From positions 2,876,967-2,940,966 of the forward strand of contig CM060113.1 of assembly GCA_030522415.1 (NCBI GenBank): a stretch of 64,000 bases of DNA, read 5' to 3'. The position numbers and the translations under genes are program-made. This document shows, one piece after another, positions 22,750 through 34,075 of the stretch; position 1 is the first letter of the stretch, and each line of letters begins with the position of its first letter. The notes below the pieces were generated by a model. That model was not told where the DNA came from and searched no databases. It was given only the letters and a program-made list of their open reading frames with translations. Source of the stretch: Channallabes apus (taxonomy: Eukaryota; Chordata; Actinopteri; Siluriformes; Clariidae).

Positions 22750-23348
22750 AACTAAATTATCACTTTAGTGCTGCCAAATTGCACATTTACTCTGCATAAA
22801 AAGATTTCCCTGTTGTTACAAAAGTCTATTTCTAGTGTCACACTGATATAACCAAAAATATTGACATAATATTCTGGCATTTGAGATTTGATTTATTAAT
22901 TTTTGTTGTGATTTTATTGTACCTCAAAGAAAACATGCACAAAATATTCTTTATCAGTTTGTAATGCTTTTTGCTTCTTTTGAATAACCTCATTTTTGTC
23001 AAAAAGACTAGACTAAGGATTAAAGAATTCATCTGACTTTGCAGTCAAACTACATGTGAGCTGGTTACATGAGTCATGAGCGGCCAAGACTTACTGATGT
23101 GCATGGGTCAGTCAGTTCTGGTCTTTCTGGTCCAATCCAAAAGAACAGCCATTGCTGTAGTACAAACCACTGACAGAGTGAATGCTGGCTCTGATGGAAA
23201 GGTGTCAAACACAGTGCGTCACAGTTTGTTGTGTATAGTGCTGACACATGTCTACAACAGAAAACTCCTACAATGGGCAGGTAACCATTAGAACTGGACC
23301 ACCAAGCAATGAAAGAAGGTAGCCTGGTCTGTTACATCATGTGGATGG

Positions 23349-23350
<2 letters not shown>

Positions 23351-23392
<42 letters not shown>
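23351..23392. repeat. (GT)21 microsatellite
   Basis: Twenty-one GT units within the decayed transposase, where the ancestral text had a short GT/GC-rich stretch. Confidence 0.95.
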
Positions 23393-23393
<1 letters not shown>

Positions 23394-23751
23394 GCTTCCC
23401 TGGGGAAAAGGTAGCACCACGATGCACTTCAGGATGAAGGCGAGTTGGAGGTGATGCTCTGTGTAATGCTCTGCTGGGAAACCTTGGGTCCTGCCAATCA
23501 TGTAGATGTTACTCTGACCTATAACACCTACCTAAACATTGCAGCAGACCAAATTAAACCCCTTCATGGAAATGGTGTTCCCTGATGGCAGTGGTCTCTT
23601 TCAGCAGGATCATGCGCCCTGACACACTGAAGATCGAGGTGTTGACTCCAAATTCCCAATTCCAGTCTTCGAACTGATCGAGCTTCAATGTAACCTGCTG
23701 GAAAAACAATTCTAATCCATAGATCCCTCATCTCACAACTTACAGGACATA

Positions 23752-23985
23752 AAGCAGGCTGTGTCTCAGTGTGTTAAGGCTCTGAGTTACTGATCGGAAG
23801 GTTGGAGGTTCGAGCTCCATCTCCAACAGGTTGCCATTGTTGGACCCTTGAGCAAGGCCTTTAAAGCTGTCTGCTCTAGGGACGCCGTATAATGGATGAC
23901 CATGTGCTCTGACCCGAGGCTGGGATATGTGAAGAATAAAGAATTTCATATATGCAGTAATGTAGATGCGACAAATAAGGACTTA
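23752..23985 (+). mobile_element. tRNA-derived SINE inserted in a Tc1 copy
   Basis: B box GGTTCGAGCTC at 23807-23817; weak A box in 'gtctcagtgtgttaaggc'. Body 'gacccttgagcaaggcctt' and a tail 'gaagaataaagaatttcat' are typical of a widespread fish SINE. The Tc1 text 'cttacaggac' before and 'cttaaaggatc' after shows the insertion point. It is a different SINE family from that at 20009. Confidence 0.75.
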
Positions 23986-24031
23986 ACCAAACTTAAAGGA
24001 TCAGCTGATAATGTCCTGATTCCAAATACCG

Positions 24032-24051
24032 CACACACACACACACACACC
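24032..24051. repeat. (CA)n microsatellite
   Basis: Ten CA-type units in the 3' part of the Tc1 copy. Confidence 0.9.
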
Positions 24052-24929
24052 TTCAGAGGTCTCTGTTATACTGATACTGATTTCCAGTAGTGGCGTAGGT
24101 GGTTTTAATATTATGGCTAATCATATGTACAATAATAGACTGTGGACTCCTATTAACGTTGCGTATCCTTCACGGGTCAACTGACCATTTAATGCCACTT
24201 AAAATCCCACTAAAGATTTCCGATGGGAATTCCTCGAAAGCCCAGACGTCCTAAATACTGAAGCAAGTCTGCACTCTTCAGCTCCGCTGTGTCCCATGTG
24301 GCTAGGACACGTATTAAGGAGAGCCATCCTTCCTTTAGAATCCTCTTTTCTCTCTCAGCCTGTCACACTGGTACTGTAGCGCGTTGTTCTGCTCAATCCA
24401 TCAGCGCATTTTTCCTGGCCGTATCTGTAGGTGTTCTCTGAGGAGACAGTGTGTTTCAGTAGAATGGTCTTTTAATAATAAATAACCATGCAGCACCATC
24501 CGTTTTCTATTTTCAGTTCAGCTGCTACCTCCTGGAGCTCCGCAGCCTACAGTACATCAATGTACATTGTTTCATTCCTTTTTCGCTCTGTTAATGTATA
24601 TTTCAGTGTTTCAATTGATATTTTACTGAATGTAAGAAATAAAGTGCAGTTTTGATTCGTTTTTATTGTTACAGGAAAGCACTGGAAGCTATAAAGCCCT
24701 GGAATCAGAGACTCCTTCCATATATAGTGAATAAATGTAAGCGTCAAACCTTTTTGCAGAAAACTTCACCACTTTTACGACTATAGACATTTTTATATTA
24801 TATGAAAATATGTTAGGTTCTATTAAATTACATCACATTAAGTGGGATTAAATATCTCTTCCCCTCCCATTTGTCACCTAAATCAAAACCTGATTAAATC
24901 AAGAAGAAAGAATAATTGCACCTGGGCTA

Positions 24930-25290
24930 ATCTGGGTAGAGAGTGTGCCGCTCGCTGATTGGCCGGCGGTGTTGTGCCTCAGAGCCGGGCTTCATTGATT
25001 TGCATGGTGTGAGATGAAATGGATGATTCGTGCAGCCTCAATCCCCAGCTCTCAGCACTATTCTCCCGCTCAGGCAGCTTTTTATCTCTGCTGCTGCTGC
25101 TGCTTTTGTAATGACGCTCATAAATTCCGCAAAACAAAAGCTTTGCTCCGGCTGCATTTTAACTCGCTCTTCCGGACGACGTGATATATCACCTCATGGG
25201 TCGAGATTGGTGGAGGACCGCGCCTGGGGCCTAATATCAATATTCCTGCGTTTATGGAGAAAACCTGCACGGTGATTATTTAGATTTGCC
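24930..25290. promoter_or_regulatory. Candidate conserved regulatory island (tentative)
   Basis: A unique, compositionally distinct block in an AT-rich desert. It contains CTGATTGGCCGG (inverted CCAAT core), TTGATTTGCATGG (octamer-like ATTTGCAT), a CTG run, TAATATCAATATTCC and TTTATGG. No open frame has protein-like character. Such blocks in fish genomes are often developmental enhancers, but this is inferred from composition only. Confidence 0.25.
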
Positions 25291-25989
25291 GTCCTCGTCC
25301 GGAATATTGGAATATTTAAAGTGTTTTGAGGTTGTTTGGAAGACATGGGAATTTATGCTTCATAAAGCTTTTATAGATTCACAGCACAATCGTACAGCTA
25401 TTAGCCTCCTGAAGGATCATATGTGTAATGTGAATTTTTGTCTCATTTTTTATTTCATTTAAAACACGCTTAATAGATACATTTGTCATCCAGGCACCAT
25501 TAATGAATCCATTATCCTCTGAGAACTACTGGAGTCATTATTTCTTTGCTTGCTTTTTCCCCTTCAGTGAGAGTTCAGACAAAGGACTTTGTTAGCAATA
25601 TGTAACTTTTTTTTTTTTTAATGCTATTAAAGCCACTTTCAAGGGGCGGGGGATGAGGGGATTAAAAACAGAGATTAAAAACCCGAGGGAGGATAAAAAC
25701 AGTTTTTTTTTTTTTTTATGTATTAACAGAACAGTTTTACATTAAAAATAATAATAAAATAAATGTGAAAATGTGGGGAGAAAAAAAGGAGAATTATGTA
25801 TATATTCTATATGTGCAAGTAGGTGAAATTGAATGTGAAAAATAATAATAATTAAAAAAAAAAGGAAGGAAAATGCACAGGCTTCCAACAATAAAGAAAA
25901 GAAATGCTAAAGAAAGAAAAAAAAGCTAAAGAAAAGTTTTATTTGAAATTGAGTGCAAGATAAAAACATTTATTTCTTTTTTCTTCTTA

Positions 25990-26016
25990 TTTCTTTCTTT
26001 CTTTCTTTCTTTCTTT
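25990..26016. repeat. (TTTC)n microsatellite
   Basis: About six TTTC units in a pyrimidine-rich context. Confidence 0.9.
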
Positions 26017-26741
26017 ATTAATTTATTACTATTAGAGTGGGAATAAGAGATTAAAAAAGGAAAGCAAAACTAAGTTTTCATTCAAACTACTAATTAATTA
26101 GTTATATTTTAAAGAAAGAAATGTAAAATATTATGCAAATATGAATGGTATTTTAGTTCTTTTTTTTTTCCTTTTCCCTTTCCTTTTTTTACAAATTTAA
26201 TATGGGTTTATATTTTTGGTTGTCAAAAAACACAGTTATCAGATGGCCATTATCACATCAAACTCAGTGTGAAGCACCAAAAGAAAGGGAACGAAGGAAA
26301 AGAAAAATCCCAAAGAAAGGAAAACCATTCCAATGAGTAGGAAATTGTGAGTTATTGCGTTTTTCACTAGCACACTTGCTCTAGCATCATCCTGGCTCCT
26401 GTGTCCATGTTGTCCAGAGACACAGAAGTCCTTTGAGAGAGTTTGACTCTAATTGCTCCATGAGAGTCTTGTACATCTGGATGTAATAAAGTGCACAAAA
26501 AAGCACGGAGGGACAGACTGGAGCATCAAGCACTAATGAGATCATCAGGTAACTGAAGTTAGCGCTGACATTGTACATCTCAACATGACAGGATGCAGCG
26601 TCATGAATTATTCAGCTCATATCCAGAGAGCATGAATGTAGAAGTATAGCTACAGGATATTTGACATTGTACAGAAAGTGTGCAGTTAGTCCACATTTAC
26701 AAGGGCCTTGAATGAAACACAGCATGAATAAAACTTTACTG

Positions 26742-26742
<1 letters not shown>

Positions 26743-26796
<54 letters not shown>
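26743..26796. repeat. (TA)27 microsatellite
   Basis: Uninterrupted TA run. Confidence 0.95.
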
Positions 26797-26801
<5 letters not shown>

Positions 26802-27721
26802 GAAAAATGTGGAGGACAATTCTGACAGGCTGCCAGTTCAATTTAAGGCCAACATTTCTATTCTGAACGGTGGAGAAAAAAAACACACACAGCTAGATCA
26901 ATCATTGGTGAGCTCTGGGTATTATACAGGTTTCCTGTTTCCTGCCATCATTAAAAGTGCTTAATTGGTATTCTGTAGCATTGTCTCTTATCTCCTATGG
27001 ACGTTAGCGCCTCCATAAATTTGAATACCTTCTGCCACATTAATGAGCTTTATACAATCTCAGGCATCTGACCTGCTCAATCTGCATGCAGCGTGGTCTT
27101 GTGCCTGGTCGCTGTCAAGAGAATACATCCACTCATGTCTTTCCTGATTAGGAAGAAATAAAAAAAAAGATTCCTTGACTGGTTCGTTTTAGTCAGAGGA
27201 CATGACAGAGGGTTTAGGAATGCAAATGTGATGAAAAATTAACTGTCCTTCTCCTGATGCCACTGATGCTATTTCAATCAAAAAGAAAAGCAGGCCTTTA
27301 GACCTTGAGAAGAAGGTGTTCAAACAACCCACACAGTCAGAATCAGGATCAGGTTTTATTCGTCAGGTAGTCATTTGTCATGGTTGTGCCTGAATCAGAG
27401 ATGTTTCAGCACAGGTTTGGTTCACACGTCTAAAATTATTGGTGTTCCGAACGTTCCCTGTATGGCAGGCTGACTCAGTTGCTTTGGCTAAATCACAGAG
27501 TAGTGTTCGCTCTGAAAATAAAACAAGCCGGTCGATCAGCTGCATTCTGAGCGGAAGTGAAAGTCCACCTGACGCCACTGCATCATTGGACTCATTCACC
27601 TTCTCTGAAGAAATAAAAAGATTCAAGAGGAAGGTGTACACCATGAACCAGAACTTCTGAAGCACCATTTTGGAAAAGAATCCTGGACAACCCCAGGAGC
27701 GTCAGCATGGTGTGTGATTTC

Positions 27722-28157
27722 CAGTGGTGTCAAAAGTATTCACATTCATTACTTGAGTAGAAGTATAGATACTAGGGTTCAAAAATACTTCTTTAGAAGT
27801 TGAAGTATCAACCCAAGCTTTTTACTTAAGTAAAAGTGTAAAAGTACTGGTTTCAAAACTACTTAAAGTATAAAAGTAAAAGTATCGTGAGGGCCGACAA
27901 AAGCGTTAAGGTCTCGCTTTCTGATCATGCGACCGGGGGGGGGGGGGGGGGTATTTGCATGTTCTGATTATAAAAATAGAGTAACGAGGCTATTTTTAAA
28001 ATGTAAGGAGTAGAAAGTACAGATAATTGCTTAAAAATGTAAGGAGTAGAAGTAAAAAGTCGCCTGAAAAATAATTACTCCAGTAAAGTATAGATACCCA
28101 AAAATTCTACTTAAGTAAGGTAACGAAGTATTTGTACTTCGTTACTTGACACCTCTG
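27722..28157. mobile_element. hAT-type MITE with 8-bp target duplication
   Basis: The 436-bp element starts CAGTGGTGTCAAAAGTA and ends TACTTGACACCTCTG, imperfect inverted repeats. GTGATTTC is present directly outside both ends (27714-27721 and 28158-28165), the 8-bp target duplication expected of the hAT superfamily. Both arms are full of 'ACTTAAGTA', 'AAAGTA' and 'AAGTA' words that pair in opposite orientation, and a G run (27936 onwards) is at the centre. No transposase; mobilised in trans when active. Confidence 0.88.
27936..27953. repeat. G homopolymer
   Basis: About 17 consecutive G residues near the middle of the MITE. Confidence 0.9.
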
Positions 28158-29329
28158 GTGATTTCTGCCTTTGATTGTTCCTCAACCTCAGCTACGTTAG
28201 TCCAGTTTATGCATGATCCTAATAGAACTCTCACTTTAAGCCACTTTAAGCTATTTTTGTTGATTCCAGTACATTTTTATTTTATCGTGTTGTTTTATAT
28301 TTCTCCAAATATAACCAAACTCACAGCCTAATGTCCAGGCAGACATTATGGAAACTTTAACATATTCCTAAACTGATAGCAAGACGGATCTGGATCTCTC
28401 AACTCTTTTGCTTTGTTTTTTTTGTTTGTTTGTTTTTTACTGTGGTCTTGAGGAATAGTTTTCCAGGATACCTGAAGAACTTTTTCAGCTCTCATTTATG
28501 GCAAGTTTTTGTCTCTCGTTTTGTTCACTCCAAGTCCTTGTACCTGAGCCAGGAACATGTTTTGTTTGTTAAGCTACACAGTGACCTAGGAATCATTTAA
28601 GCATAAAAAACATCTAACTTACTGTAAGTCCTGACCCAGTGAGAAACAGGTGCAGATGATGACAGATGATGAGGCTGATGCTGAATGCTGAGGGGTTGGA
28701 ACAGACGAGAGGGGAAATGAGGTCGCTGCCGCTGAGGTTGGTACATAAACAACCAATTTTTAAACTTTAGGCACTTTGCAGTCTGTCGCAGTAAAACATG
28801 TGTTCCACTTTTTTTAATTTAATCAACATTACTTAATATAATTTAATATGAAGGCATGGGGGCTCACGAGTTTTTCACAATCAGTTAAAATATAGTAACA
28901 CACGTAATAGGCACCAGTGCATACCGTGCATGTAATATCCCATGCAATACACACCAAATGCATGACACACTCCATATTGCACAGTATGTAAAAAAAATGA
29001 GGAATTTTTTCTGCACTGCATGAAACATAGTATATCATTGAAGCTATTAAGATGTTAGACTCCTAATCGGAAAGTTCAAACCAAGCAATGCCCGAAGGGG
29101 TGTCTAAGAAATGACATAAACATATACATTACTGTAAATATGCCCTGGTGTGTATTAAATGGAATTTGATGTGTACCCCATGGGACAGGATACACAGTAG
29201 TGTTTATAACATGTCCGATATGTATCTGATATGATATACAGCGAGCTGGAGTGTTATGTAAGGCATGGGATGTGATTTACACTGCTGTGTATGTCTTGTG
29301 ATGAAGGAAGGATGTCCACATATACAAAC

Positions 29330-29366
<37 letters not shown>
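29330..29366. repeat. (AAT)n microsatellite
   Basis: Twelve units; the Asn- or Ile-run open frames across it are artefacts. Confidence 0.95.
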
Positions 29367-29367
<1 letters not shown>

Positions 29368-29923
29368 CCCTGATCCTTTACTATGTGCCCCTGATCTTCT
29401 ACATATCATCACTCTCTCTTTATTCCTGTTTTCTTTCTCTTCTTTTCCCTCAAATTTCAGTCTGCCCACATTCATGTTCACGCTATACGCCTGGCAAAGA
29501 GGATTAACAGAGCTCACTGGATTACTGTACCTAATTCAGAAAGTCTTGCTTTACAATCAGACATGAAAAAATAACATCTTTTTTTTTTTTCTTTTTCATA
29601 AAGTAGCATGATTACACGTATTCTAAACTAATTATGCAATTTGGACCCGATCCACTTCTATCCAGCTGAACCCGAAAGCTGTTTGGACGCTGTGGTGGGA
29701 TAATACACAGGACTAATCCCGAGGGGGTTATGAACACACATCCATGTGCTGACATGTCTGCTTTCTAATAAGCCCACTGCTATCTGGCCTAATGGAAAAA
29801 AAATAAAAGCTTTGAGCCAAGGCTCATATAAAACCATTCTTCATCATTCTCTTTGAACTATAATAGAGCTTGTCTCTGCTCGGGGTGAACTCACAGCCAG
29901 TCCCTTTGTACTCTCTCTATTAG

Positions 29924-29926
<3 letters not shown>

Positions 29927-29960
<34 letters not shown>
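29927..29960. repeat. (GT)17 microsatellite
   Basis: Uninterrupted GT run. Confidence 0.95.
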
Positions 29961-29961
<1 letters not shown>

Positions 29962-31075
29962 ACCATGATTGCAGACCCTCTGAAGGAACAAGAGCTTTTA
30001 TTTTATTTCAGATACGCAAACCATAGAAAGATTTTCAAAACCAAACAACTGTGCCTGGCAATCTAATTACACCACCGATTAAAGCATGCATGGAGGCGTA
30101 AGTATGCCGCCCACGCCTACGCTGAACGTATAGCGATAAAAGGATTGAAGAAGTGGAGATAATTAGGATACGCCGAGTCTCCCCGCTTCATTATACACAC
30201 TTTCTTCAGAGGGGTTGATTTATTTGATTGGAACACGCTAGGAGCAAATGCTACAGGGAGCTCGAGTCATCTTTGACCATCGTTTTCCAGAAATTCTAGA
30301 CAAGTCAAAGGAAATATAATGAGCAAATGATACATGGAGTGCCAGACATGTTTGACATTCTTTGTTAAAAAGTTCTGAAATTCTGAACAAAATATAAGGA
30401 TCCCTGTTTTTTGTCAAAGTGGGCTGAAAAGAAGTGATAGATTTGTGTATAAGAGGCATCTCCATGCAGCAGATAAAATGTTATTCATGTATGTACTGTA
30501 TATGCACGGCAATACACAATGGCCACTGATAAAAATCCCATACACTCGAAATTATAGTGATCTTGCATGACAGCACTGATTTGCATAAAGAGACTCCCCC
30601 AAATCACCATATAAGGTAAACAATCTCCCTGTATTGTGCTTGCAGTGGCGCTTGTTATAGACAACATGAAACGTGAAAAGGTTTAAGAAGATAATCTTCC
30701 TGGACAGTGCAATAAAAATGAAAAAAAAAAAAAAGTTTGACATCAAAGTGATTTGATGGCACAGAAATTCTGCATTTCAAACATTTTCTGCTCCTGATTT
30801 TGTAACTGTTATGTATTAAAGTACGAGTGATGAGAATGCAGGTATCACGTGTCATTATTCAACTTATAGTGGATAACAAAATGCGATTTCTGTCTTTAAT
30901 TTTGAAGTATCGGTACTTAAACACTCTCTCGTCATGAGCCAAGCAGGATGAATCAATCTTTAAACGATCCCATTATATGATTTTCCACATGTTTCATCTG
31001 TCGGCATCTTGCAAACAACATGTTAATTGCTCTCATTTATTCATTAATTGATTAATGGCTGATATCAGGACATGA

Positions 31076-31260
31076 CGGAGCCACTGTGGCTCATGGGTTA
31101 GTACTATTGCCTTGGGTTGCGAGGGTTCGATTCTCGCCTTAAGCTCCGTGTGCGTGGAGTTTTACATGTTCTGCCCGTGCTTGGTGGGTTTCCTCCGGGT
31201 TCTCCTGTTTCCTCCCACAGCCCAGGTTATTCTAATTGGCGTTTACAAATGCTGATTAAT
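31076..31260 (+). mobile_element. tRNA-derived SINE, 3'-shortened
   Basis: A-box region 'gtggctcatgggttagtac' and B box GGTTCGATTCT at 31124-31134, then 'gcccgtgcttggtgggtttc' and 'tttcctcccacagccca'. Same family as 20009-20364, with the 3' half lost after about 31245. Confidence 0.8.
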
Positions 31261-31956
31261 TATGCATGGAAAAAAAAAAACTATGAATCAAAAATAAAAA
31301 CAAATCAATGAAGAAACAAAAGCATGAAAAGCATTAACATGTAGTGCAAGTCGTGTTAAATAATGACTGTGAAATATTCAGAAATTCGACAAGAGTTAAA
31401 AGAAACCGAGACATTTCGTACATCCGACGATTTTTGTTGGAAAATGTGATTGGAAAACAATAAATCAATAATAAAACTAGAGTGTTTGTAGATTTTCATT
31501 TAATCCTGAACGATCTATCGAGGCAGCGCCTGAAACAGACGACCACAATCTCTCTGACGCCTCTCTGCAGTTTTTCCGGAGCCGGGAAATTTCAAGGAGA
31601 ATCTCATCTACTTCACCTTCAATATCTCTCTCAGTCACGAAGTCATGTGGTGTGATCGGCCACACCGTTTCACCGTGGAGTCATTAGGCAGCAAAATGAA
31701 GAGTGCACCACACGAAGAGCACTACAGGGACTTGGAGGAAACCCTGACAGAGAGAAGTGGAGTGTGAATCAAGCAGGAAGATAAAAAAAAACAAACAAAA
31801 AAGAACGAGAGCTCAAAGCTCTGCAGTCTGTAAGACGTGGGCCTTCTGAGTCACTGCACTTAACCTGCTGTGAATATTCACACATCTCACCGCCTATATG
31901 CTCTTTTCACTTCACATACACTCCAACCGTCTCCAGCAGGTTGATTTGTGAAATAC

Positions 31957-31986
31957 AGAGAGAGAGAGAAAGAGAGAGAGAGAGAT
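31957..31986. repeat. (AG)n microsatellite
   Basis: AG units with one AAA interruption. Confidence 0.9.
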
Positions 31987-32282
31987 ACACAGGCTTGATG
32001 TCTTGCTACATTACACAGATGCAGTGAATTGCAAATTTCATGTTTGACGCGCATAATGTACGCACTCTCCAATTAAAAATAGATACGTTTACGCGCCTGT
32101 CTGCTGCCTGAATGCATGAAATTAAACCTCAAATCGAAATAAATGTTTTGATCATGTACATAAACATACAAAACATACCAAATAGAAGTGTAGGTCCTTT
32201 AAAAAAATGTTTTATATAATAGGTTTCCTTCCCCACTGTGCTCATTATGAATGATGTGCAGCTCCTGTGAATATCATTAAGT

Positions 32283-32617
32283 GGGTGTGGCCTCTGGTAT
32301 GTCAGTGAAGGTGTGTAGCTTCTGGATATATTAGGAGGTGTGGTCTTAGATATATCAGTAAAGGAGGTGTGGCCTCTGGGGATGAAGTGTGACCTTATGT
32401 CAGTGGAGGCGGGTGTGAGCTTTAAGGAAACCTGGCCTCTCTGAATGTCAGTGGAGGAGGTGTGGCTTCTAGGTATTTAATTGGAGGAGGTGTGGCCTAG
32501 GAGGGTTTCAATTAAGGGGGTGTGACTTGTAGCTATGTGAGTGGAAGAGGTGTGGCTTCTAAGTGTGTCAGTGGAGGAGGCGTGTCTTCTAGGTATTTAA
32601 TTGGAGGGGGTGTGGCC

Positions 32618-32620
<3 letters not shown>
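32283..32620. repeat. Degenerate GGAGGTGTGGCTTCTAGGTATTT-type array
   Basis: Roughly ten diverged units of about 30-45 bp, each containing GGTGTGGC or a variant, often followed by TTCTAGGTAT and TCAGTGGAG. It stops at the TA microsatellite. Confidence 0.8.

Positions 32621-32624
<4 letters not shown>

Positions 32625-32664
<40 letters not shown>
32625..32664. repeat. (TA)n microsatellite
   Basis: About 20 AT units following CACACACA. Confidence 0.95.
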
Positions 32665-32672
<8 letters not shown>

Positions 32673-32847
32673 TAATTTATTTATTTTTACTATACTGTAT
32701 ATATTCATGTTGTCTAAATAAATATTGTTTTAAAGTCTTGCTTGCAACATTGTTTCACTCAGTGTTATCTCATATAGTCAACATTGGTCTGATGTTATTC
32801 CATCAAAATCATTCTAACCTGTAAAAACAACCAAAAACTACTGCTGG

Positions 32848-32940
32848 GGAGGTGTGGCCTCAGTGATGGAGGTGTGGCCTCAGTGATGGAGGTGTGGCCT
32901 CAGTGATGGAGGTGTGGCCTCAGTGATGGAGGTGTGGCCT
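32848..32940. repeat. 20-bp minisatellite, 4.6 copies
   Basis: Four perfect units GGAGGTGTGGCCTCAGTGAT and a final 13 bp. It shares its core GGAGGTGTGGC with the degenerate array 230 bp upstream. Confidence 0.95.
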
Positions 32941-33182
32941 TATGGTACTGTATGTACCTTCTATACAGTACATATTGTCCATGAGTCTTGTTAGGAGTAC
33001 TGTTACTGTATGACTTCACTTCTGTCTGAAGTCATTTAAATAGAAACTTTCTCTCGCTGTACATTAAACAATACACAGTCTGTTGATGGAGCAGAAAGAT
33101 AATACATTTTCAAATCATTTACAAATCCTAATCCTCTGTATTCTCTAGTTGAAGACTTGAAAAATGTGGTAGAAATGCATAG

Positions 33183-33188
<6 letters not shown>

Positions 33189-33215
<27 letters not shown>
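33189..33215. repeat. (TG)n microsatellite
   Basis: About 13 TG units. Confidence 0.95.
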
Positions 33216-33219
<4 letters not shown>

Positions 33220-33239
33220 ATGTGAAATGGTGCAGGGAG

Positions 33240-33570
33240 TCATTTTCCTCTATGTCTCGTTGTCAGTTTGAGGAACGTCTCTGTGTCCCTGTCCCCACAG
33301 CATCATTCTTCTCCCACCATCACCCATCTGCTGATTGTCCCGGGGGGGTGGGGGGGAGGGGGGGGGGACACTGCCAGCAATGCTCGACACTGGATAGAGA
33401 TGTGCTTATTACAGCAAAATTCTCACCGTATGACAACTGGCAAAGTGTGACATTCAGAACAGGAAAGTATCGCAAAACAGGATGGAGAAACAATCTGTGC
33501 CCTGACACGGCTGACCTCGTGATCCCGGTGACAAGGAGTGGAACAGGAGTATCAGAGTGAAAAAAAAATA
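33240..33570. other. GC-balanced unique block with a G-rich tract
   Basis: Less AT-rich than its surroundings. A 122-codon open frame on the plus strand starts in the microsatellite and shows no protein-family features. At 33341-33368 runs of 7, 7 and 10 G residues with single-base interruptions could form a G-quadruplex. The downstream part (33400-33560) may be conserved non-coding DNA. Confidence 0.3.
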
Positions 33571-33726
33571 AAAAATCGAACACCTGTGTGTGAGTACAGA
33601 TTTAAAATGCAGGTCGGGTGATTCCAATCGCAGCTTTATTCCCTAGCCTCCGGCTACACACTCTCCATCCATTAGCACTGCCATGTAGCGGTCATGCCAC
33701 GCTGGCTCTTTGCAGTCCCTGTAAAC

Positions 33727-33728
<2 letters not shown>

Positions 33729-33766
<38 letters not shown>
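33729..33766. repeat. (TG)19 microsatellite
   Basis: Uninterrupted TG run. Confidence 0.95.
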
Positions 33767-33767
<1 letters not shown>

Positions 33768-33779
33768 CAGAACTTTAAC

Positions 33780-34075
33780 GGATTCAGCCCTGACCTTCAA
33801 GGTCACGCTCTTGTGTTTTTATTTCCCAGCAACTCGGGCTCCTGTCAACCAATCCCGCACCATATCCCGAGGCCATTCCGGGAGAACTATCCAGAAATAA
33901 ACCTGCCAGTGAAATCCAGAGCAAACTATAAACAGCAGTATATCTCAGAGCTGTGTGCTTTTCCTCGTCCTGTGTTTCGTATCAAGTCAATTAAGCAGCA
34001 AATGACCCACACGGCGTACGGTAATGGATGCAGAAGCACAGGGCTTTACTTTAATGCATCACAATTATGACAGTA
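33780..34075. promoter_or_regulatory. Candidate conserved regulatory island (tentative)
   Basis: Unique, balanced composition with CTTCAAGGTCACG (nuclear-receptor half-site-like AAGGTCA), AACCAATCC, GTCAATTAAGCAG and CTTTAATGCATCACAATTATGAC. The long open frame crossing it starts in a microsatellite and is not protein-like. Inference from composition and motif density only. Confidence 0.25.

Larger units (their letters stand above)
23070..24130 (+). pseudogene. Decayed Tc1-like transposase, split by a SINE
   Basis: Plus-strand text follows a Tc1-type transposase from 'gcggccaagacttactgatg' through 'gaactggaccacc.agcaatg', 'gtggatggccg', 'gctgggaaaccttgggtcctgcc', 'tcatggaaatggtgttccc' and 'ctctttcagcaggatcatgc' to the end near 'ggttttaatattatggcta' (terminal repeat). 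The 'cagcaggatcatgcgccctg' block corresponds to the second catalytic-aspartate region; frames are disrupted throughout, with a GT expansion at 23351 and a missing segment near 23650. A SINE sits within the 3' part. The deleted element at 10208-10512 belongs to the same family in the opposite orientation. Confidence 0.82.
24131..27713. other. Spacer with a GC-richer island and A/T-rich tracts
   Basis: No gene recognised. The part at 24900-25300 is clearly less AT-rich and unique (see separate entry). From about 25600 to 26340 the sequence is dominated by A/G-rich or T/C-rich low-complexity DNA, including a TTTC run. Around 27340-27370 a short 'aatcaggatcaggttttatt' piece resembles the tail of an interspersed repeat. 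Confidence 0.4.
28166..31075. other. AT-rich spacer with microsatellites
   Basis: No gene recognised. At 29040-29100 'gttagactcctaatcggaaa' resembles the head of a tRNA-derived SINE, too short to delimit. The segment 30060-30200 is more balanced in composition (CGTAAGTATGCCGCCCACG) and unique, so it may be conserved non-coding DNA. Confidence 0.35.

Noticed and set aside
29254..29566. Open frames with runs of Asn, Ile or Leu
   Set aside because: Direct translation of the AAT microsatellite.
33192..34070. Open frames of 122 and 150 codons between GT microsatellites
   Set aside because: They begin in or pass through repeat-encoded Cys-Val runs and show no protein-family features; more likely non-coding unique DNA.
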